A DNA stretch of 26,004 nt from Bacteroidales bacterium UBA3824. GTDB lineage: Bacteria > Bacteroidota > Bacteroidia > Bacteroidales > UBA3824. The notes under the pieces were generated by a model. That model was not told where the DNA came from. It did not search any database and saw only the letters and a list, made by a program, of their open reading frames with translations. A program made the position numbers and the translations under genes. The stretch lies in assembly GCA_002393195.1 (NCBI GenBank), contig DGIK01000171.1, forward strand, positions 1 through 26,004, written 5' to 3'. Positions 23,421-26,004 of this stretch are shown piece after piece; position 1 is the stretch's first letter; each line of letters starts with the position of its first letter.

Positions 23421-25982
23421 ATGAAAAAAAACATTCTCTTTGTATTAGCATTGACGGCAATAGCCTTGCAATGCTGTGCCATCACCGAACAACAGAGCGA
23501 GCCAACGCCGACAATATCCGACATCGACAGGTTCGTCGATTCCATCTACAATGCAATGTCGGACGACGAGCGGCTGATGCAGCTCTACCTCTACGCACCC
23601 AAAACGAGCGACAATTTCATCGTACAGTCGGGACCTGTGCCGGGTGGCGTGTTGCTGCCTGTATCAACATTTGCAACAATGCAAAAACAAATTGACGCCC
23701 TCGGCAGTTGGGGCAACGTGCCGGGTTTGGTTGCCCTCAACCTCAACCGACCAATCCCAGCCACGCCCAACTATATGAACCCCTACAACGTCGCCGCCAG
23801 CCGACACGACTCGCTCGTTACGCATATTGTAACTACAACTCTCACCGATACACTGAGCGCAATAGGGTTTGAGGCGACCACGGGTTTCATCGCCAACAAG
23901 TTTGGTCTGCGGGAAAAAATACAACATTCGCGCCGCATAGTCATCCTCAACGACACTACAACTATCACTGCATTTAGCCTGACCACCGACACAAGCGTTA
24001 AGACCGCCATAGAATCAGACAACCTACTGATTGTAGGCTCATCAAGTCCCGAAATATTTCTCGTAAGGGCGCAGATCGCCGCAAAGGAGCATCCCGAAAT
24101 AGACAGCACCATAGGCCAAAAGGTGCGTCAAATCCTTAAAATGAAATACTTGCTGCCGTCCCAACACCACAGGACACCTTGCGACATCCCCACCTCCGAA
24201 GCCTCCGCAATATGCGCATTGAAGGCTATCACCTGCATCAACAACGATGCAAAAATGCTCCCGCTCCCGTCGGGCTCCAACATCGAGATAATCCAAATCG
24301 GCGGTCTGAAAATATCAGCTTTCGGCACACAAGCGGGCATATACGGCGATTATAGTTACAAATACACCGACACTTCCACTGCGTCAGTAACAGCCACTCT
24401 CAACAAGCGCAACAAAAACCGCCGCAGCGTAATCCTGCTCAACGCCCTCATCACCAACCCCGCCACCGCATCCGCCATCAAAAAGGCGACAGCCGACGGC
24501 AAAACCTGTGTCATCAATTTTGACAATTCCAAAAACCTCACCTTCATCGACGGCAAGTGCATCGTACAACAGGTGGGCAACAACGTCACCGCCGCACAGA
24601 TGGCTGCAAGAGCGGTTTTCGGTGAGATAGACATCAACGGCGCGTTCCCATACAAGGAAGTTGGCAAGGCAAAACGCGGCGAAGGCATCAAAATCGCCGC
24701 CAACAAACTGAAATACTGCCTATTGCGCGATACCGACTTCAATATCGCGTACAAAGACACATTGGATTCCATAATATCGGCGGCAATACGCGACGGGGCG
24801 TTCCCAGGATGCCAAGTGTTTGCAGCAAAGGACGGCAAGATACTGATTAACAAGGCTTACGGCAAGCTCACTTACGACGACAAGCAACGCCACGTAAATA
24901 CCGCCGACCTCTACGACATTGCCTCTCTCACCAAAGTAAGCGCAACGACAATGATGACGATGTACCTCTACGACCAAAAACAGATGGACACCGACAAGCC
25001 GCTCGGCACTTACCTGCACTACGACGACACGCTCCCAAAACCAATTATGAACGTGAAATTGAAGTCGATACTCGAACACAGGAGCGGCATCTACGCCTAT
25101 CCGCCAATCATTCGCTATGTAAACAATTCCATCGGTTGGAAACGGCTCGGCTCCACAATTGGTCTCGACACCGACACACTGCCGCCCGCCAAACTCGCCG
25201 AAACCGCATACAACGAAATTTACCGTCCAAAATTCGACAAGGACAGCGCGACCACTCGCATCGCCGACAGCCTTTGGTTGAGGGACAACTACCGCGACTC
25301 GCTGCGCAAATTTTATATGCACCTGAGCGTCAAGAAACGCCAAAAATACCAATATTCGGATGTCAATATGATTTTGCTACAATGGGCCAACGAGGAGGTT
25401 GCAGAATGTCGCGCCGATACTTTCCTGCGCCGCACTTTCTATCAGCCACTCGGAATGACGCGCACATTCTACACGCCATTGCAATACGGCATACCCGCCG
25501 ACCAGATAGCCCCCACGGAAGCTCAGCAATGGACTGGCAAAATGCTCCAAGGCGACGTTCACGACCCGGCGGCGGCATTGCTCGGCGGCATTTCGGGCAA
25601 CGCGGGACTATTCTCCACAGCATACAACATCGGAATACTCTTCCAAATGATGCTCAACGGCGGCACTTATGGCGGACACCGCTATCTGAGCAAGAAGACA
25701 ATTGACAAATTCACCGCCAAACAGCCCAACACGAGCCGTGGACTCGGGTTCGATATGGCGCCAAACAATTTTGTGGCTACAACGGCAAGCAAGCGCACTT
25801 ACGGACACACAGGATTCACCGGCACTTGCGCCTGGGCAGACCCCGACAACAAAATCGTTGTAGTCTTTATGTGCAACCGCGTCCACCCCGACGCAGAAAA
25901 TAAGAAAATAAGCACATTGCGGGTGCGTCAGAAGATAAGCCAAGCAATTTATGACGGCTGCGGAATCAAGGAGGACAAGTGA
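23421..25982 (+). CDS. Exported serine beta-lactamase-family protein with a reduced GH3-like N-terminal region
   Basis: 853 residues. The signal sequence covers residues 1-20; its LQCC/QCCA end is ambiguous between a lipobox and a type I site. About 36-245 resembles the start and end of a GH3 (NagZ-like) barrel: VDSIYNAMSDDERLMQLYLY, GGVLLPVSTFATMQKQIDAL and VPGLVALN are seen, but no KHFPGHGDT catalytic signature. About 275-410 resembles the GH3 C-terminal domain. The class C beta-lactamase/PBP-like domain (about 440-845) has S502-L-T-K505, YSD at 645-647 (the usual YxN position) and HTG at 796-798, plus LGGISGNAGLFST. Bacteroidota encode GH3-beta-lactamase fusions, often over 950 residues as I recall, linked to peptidoglycan turnover. 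This one keeps the serine hydrolase but probably not the glycosidase. Confidence 0.85.
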   Translation: MKKNILFVLALTAIALQCCAITEQQSEPTPTISDIDRFVDSIYNAMSDDERLMQLYLYAPKTSDNFIVQSGPVPGGVLLPVSTFATMQKQIDALGSWGNVPGLVALNLNRPIPATPNYMNPYNVAASRHDSLVTHIVTTTLTDTLSAIGFEATTGFIANKFGLREKIQHSRRIVILNDTTTITAFSLTTDTSVKTAIESDNLLIVGSSSPEIFLVRAQIAAKEHPEIDSTIGQKVRQILKMKYLLPSQHHRTPCDIPTSEASAICALKAITCINNDAKMLPLPSGSNIEIIQIGGLKISAFGTQAGIYGDYSYKYTDTSTASVTATLNKRNKNRRSVILLNALITNPATASAIKKATADGKTCVINFDNSKNLTFIDGKCIVQQVGNNVTAAQMAARAVFGEIDINGAFPYKEVGKAKRGEGIKIAANKLKYCLLRDTDFNIAYKDTLDSIISAAIRDGAFPGCQVFAAKDGKILINKAYGKLTYDDKQRHVNTADLYDIASLTKVSATTMMTMYLYDQKQMDTDKPLGTYLHYDDTLPKPIMNVKLKSILEHRSGIYAYPPIIRYVNNSIGWKRLGSTIGLDTDTLPPAKLAETAYNEIYRPKFDKDSATTRIADSLWLRDNYRDSLRKFYMHLSVKKRQKYQYSDVNMILLQWANEEVAECRADTFLRRTFYQPLGMTRTFYTPLQYGIPADQIAPTEAQQWTGKMLQGDVHDPAAALLGGISGNAGLFSTAYNIGILFQMMLNGGTYGGHRYLSKKTIDKFTAKQPNTSRGLGFDMAPNNFVATTASKRTYGHTGFTGTCAWADPDNKIVVVFMCNRVHPDAENKKISTLRVRQKISQAIYDGCGIKEDK

Positions 25983-26004
25983 TTGAAGTGATTGAAGTAA
26001 TTGA
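25979..26004 (+). repeat. Short tandem repeat at the window edge
   Basis: Just after the stop codon the 9-base unit GATTGAAGT occurs twice, then a variant (AATTGA) runs into the window end. It may be a microsatellite-type tract continuing outside the window. Confidence 0.45.

Overview
The window looks like a chromosomal segment of a Bacteroidota genome, most likely Bacteroidales. Several things point there: promoters with the Bacteroidota -7 box TAnnTTTG, A-rich rather than Shine-Dalgarno leaders before most starts, lipoproteins with acidic residues after the lipobox cysteine, a ParE-type topoisomerase C-terminus, a DUF2027-Smr protein, and a PG0541-type gene behind an RND pump. Coding density is high and most genes look vertically inherited. 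The AT-richer restriction-modification pair at 13.7-16.2 kb is the clearest candidate for recent acquisition.

Layout. 1-441 is the C-terminal end of topoisomerase IV subunit B. 488-2825 is a probable two-gene unit: an exported Hint (hedgehog/intein) domain protein and a membrane-anchored Ser/Thr kinase. It ends in a 20-bp-stem bidirectional terminator. 2978-3687 (minus) is a PIN-domain toxin with its likely antitoxin, overlapping by ATGA. 3838-4620 (minus) is a lipoprotein with its own promoter and terminator. 4885-6642 is a large exported protein I do not recognise. 6722-13264 (minus) is a five-gene efflux operon in the order GbsR/MarR regulator, TolC, membrane fusion lipoprotein, RND pump, PG0541-like protein. 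Its promoter lies next to an array of 32-bp tandem repeats. 13702-16189 is an Eco47II-type restriction endonuclease with its cytosine-5 methyltransferase. 16196-20911 (minus) is a lipoprotein, a small exported protein and a 1058-residue ABCG-like transporter. 21033-22076 (minus) is DUF2027-Smr. It is divergent from queA (22161-23363), which is followed by a serine beta-lactamase-family protein with a reduced GH3-like N-terminus.

The signals most worth following are three. First, two gaps inside the efflux operon carry the same architecture of hairpin element: 7-nt periodic arms, an A-run at one end, and TTAATTAA at the other that supplies the upstream gene's stop codon at the same position. 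Second, the exported Hint protein has almost no N-extein, lacks the intein C-terminal His-Asn, and sits beside a sensor-like kinase. Third, the GH3-like domain of the last gene has lost the region that normally carries the catalytic motif. Functions rest on motif recognition by eye; no database search was run.
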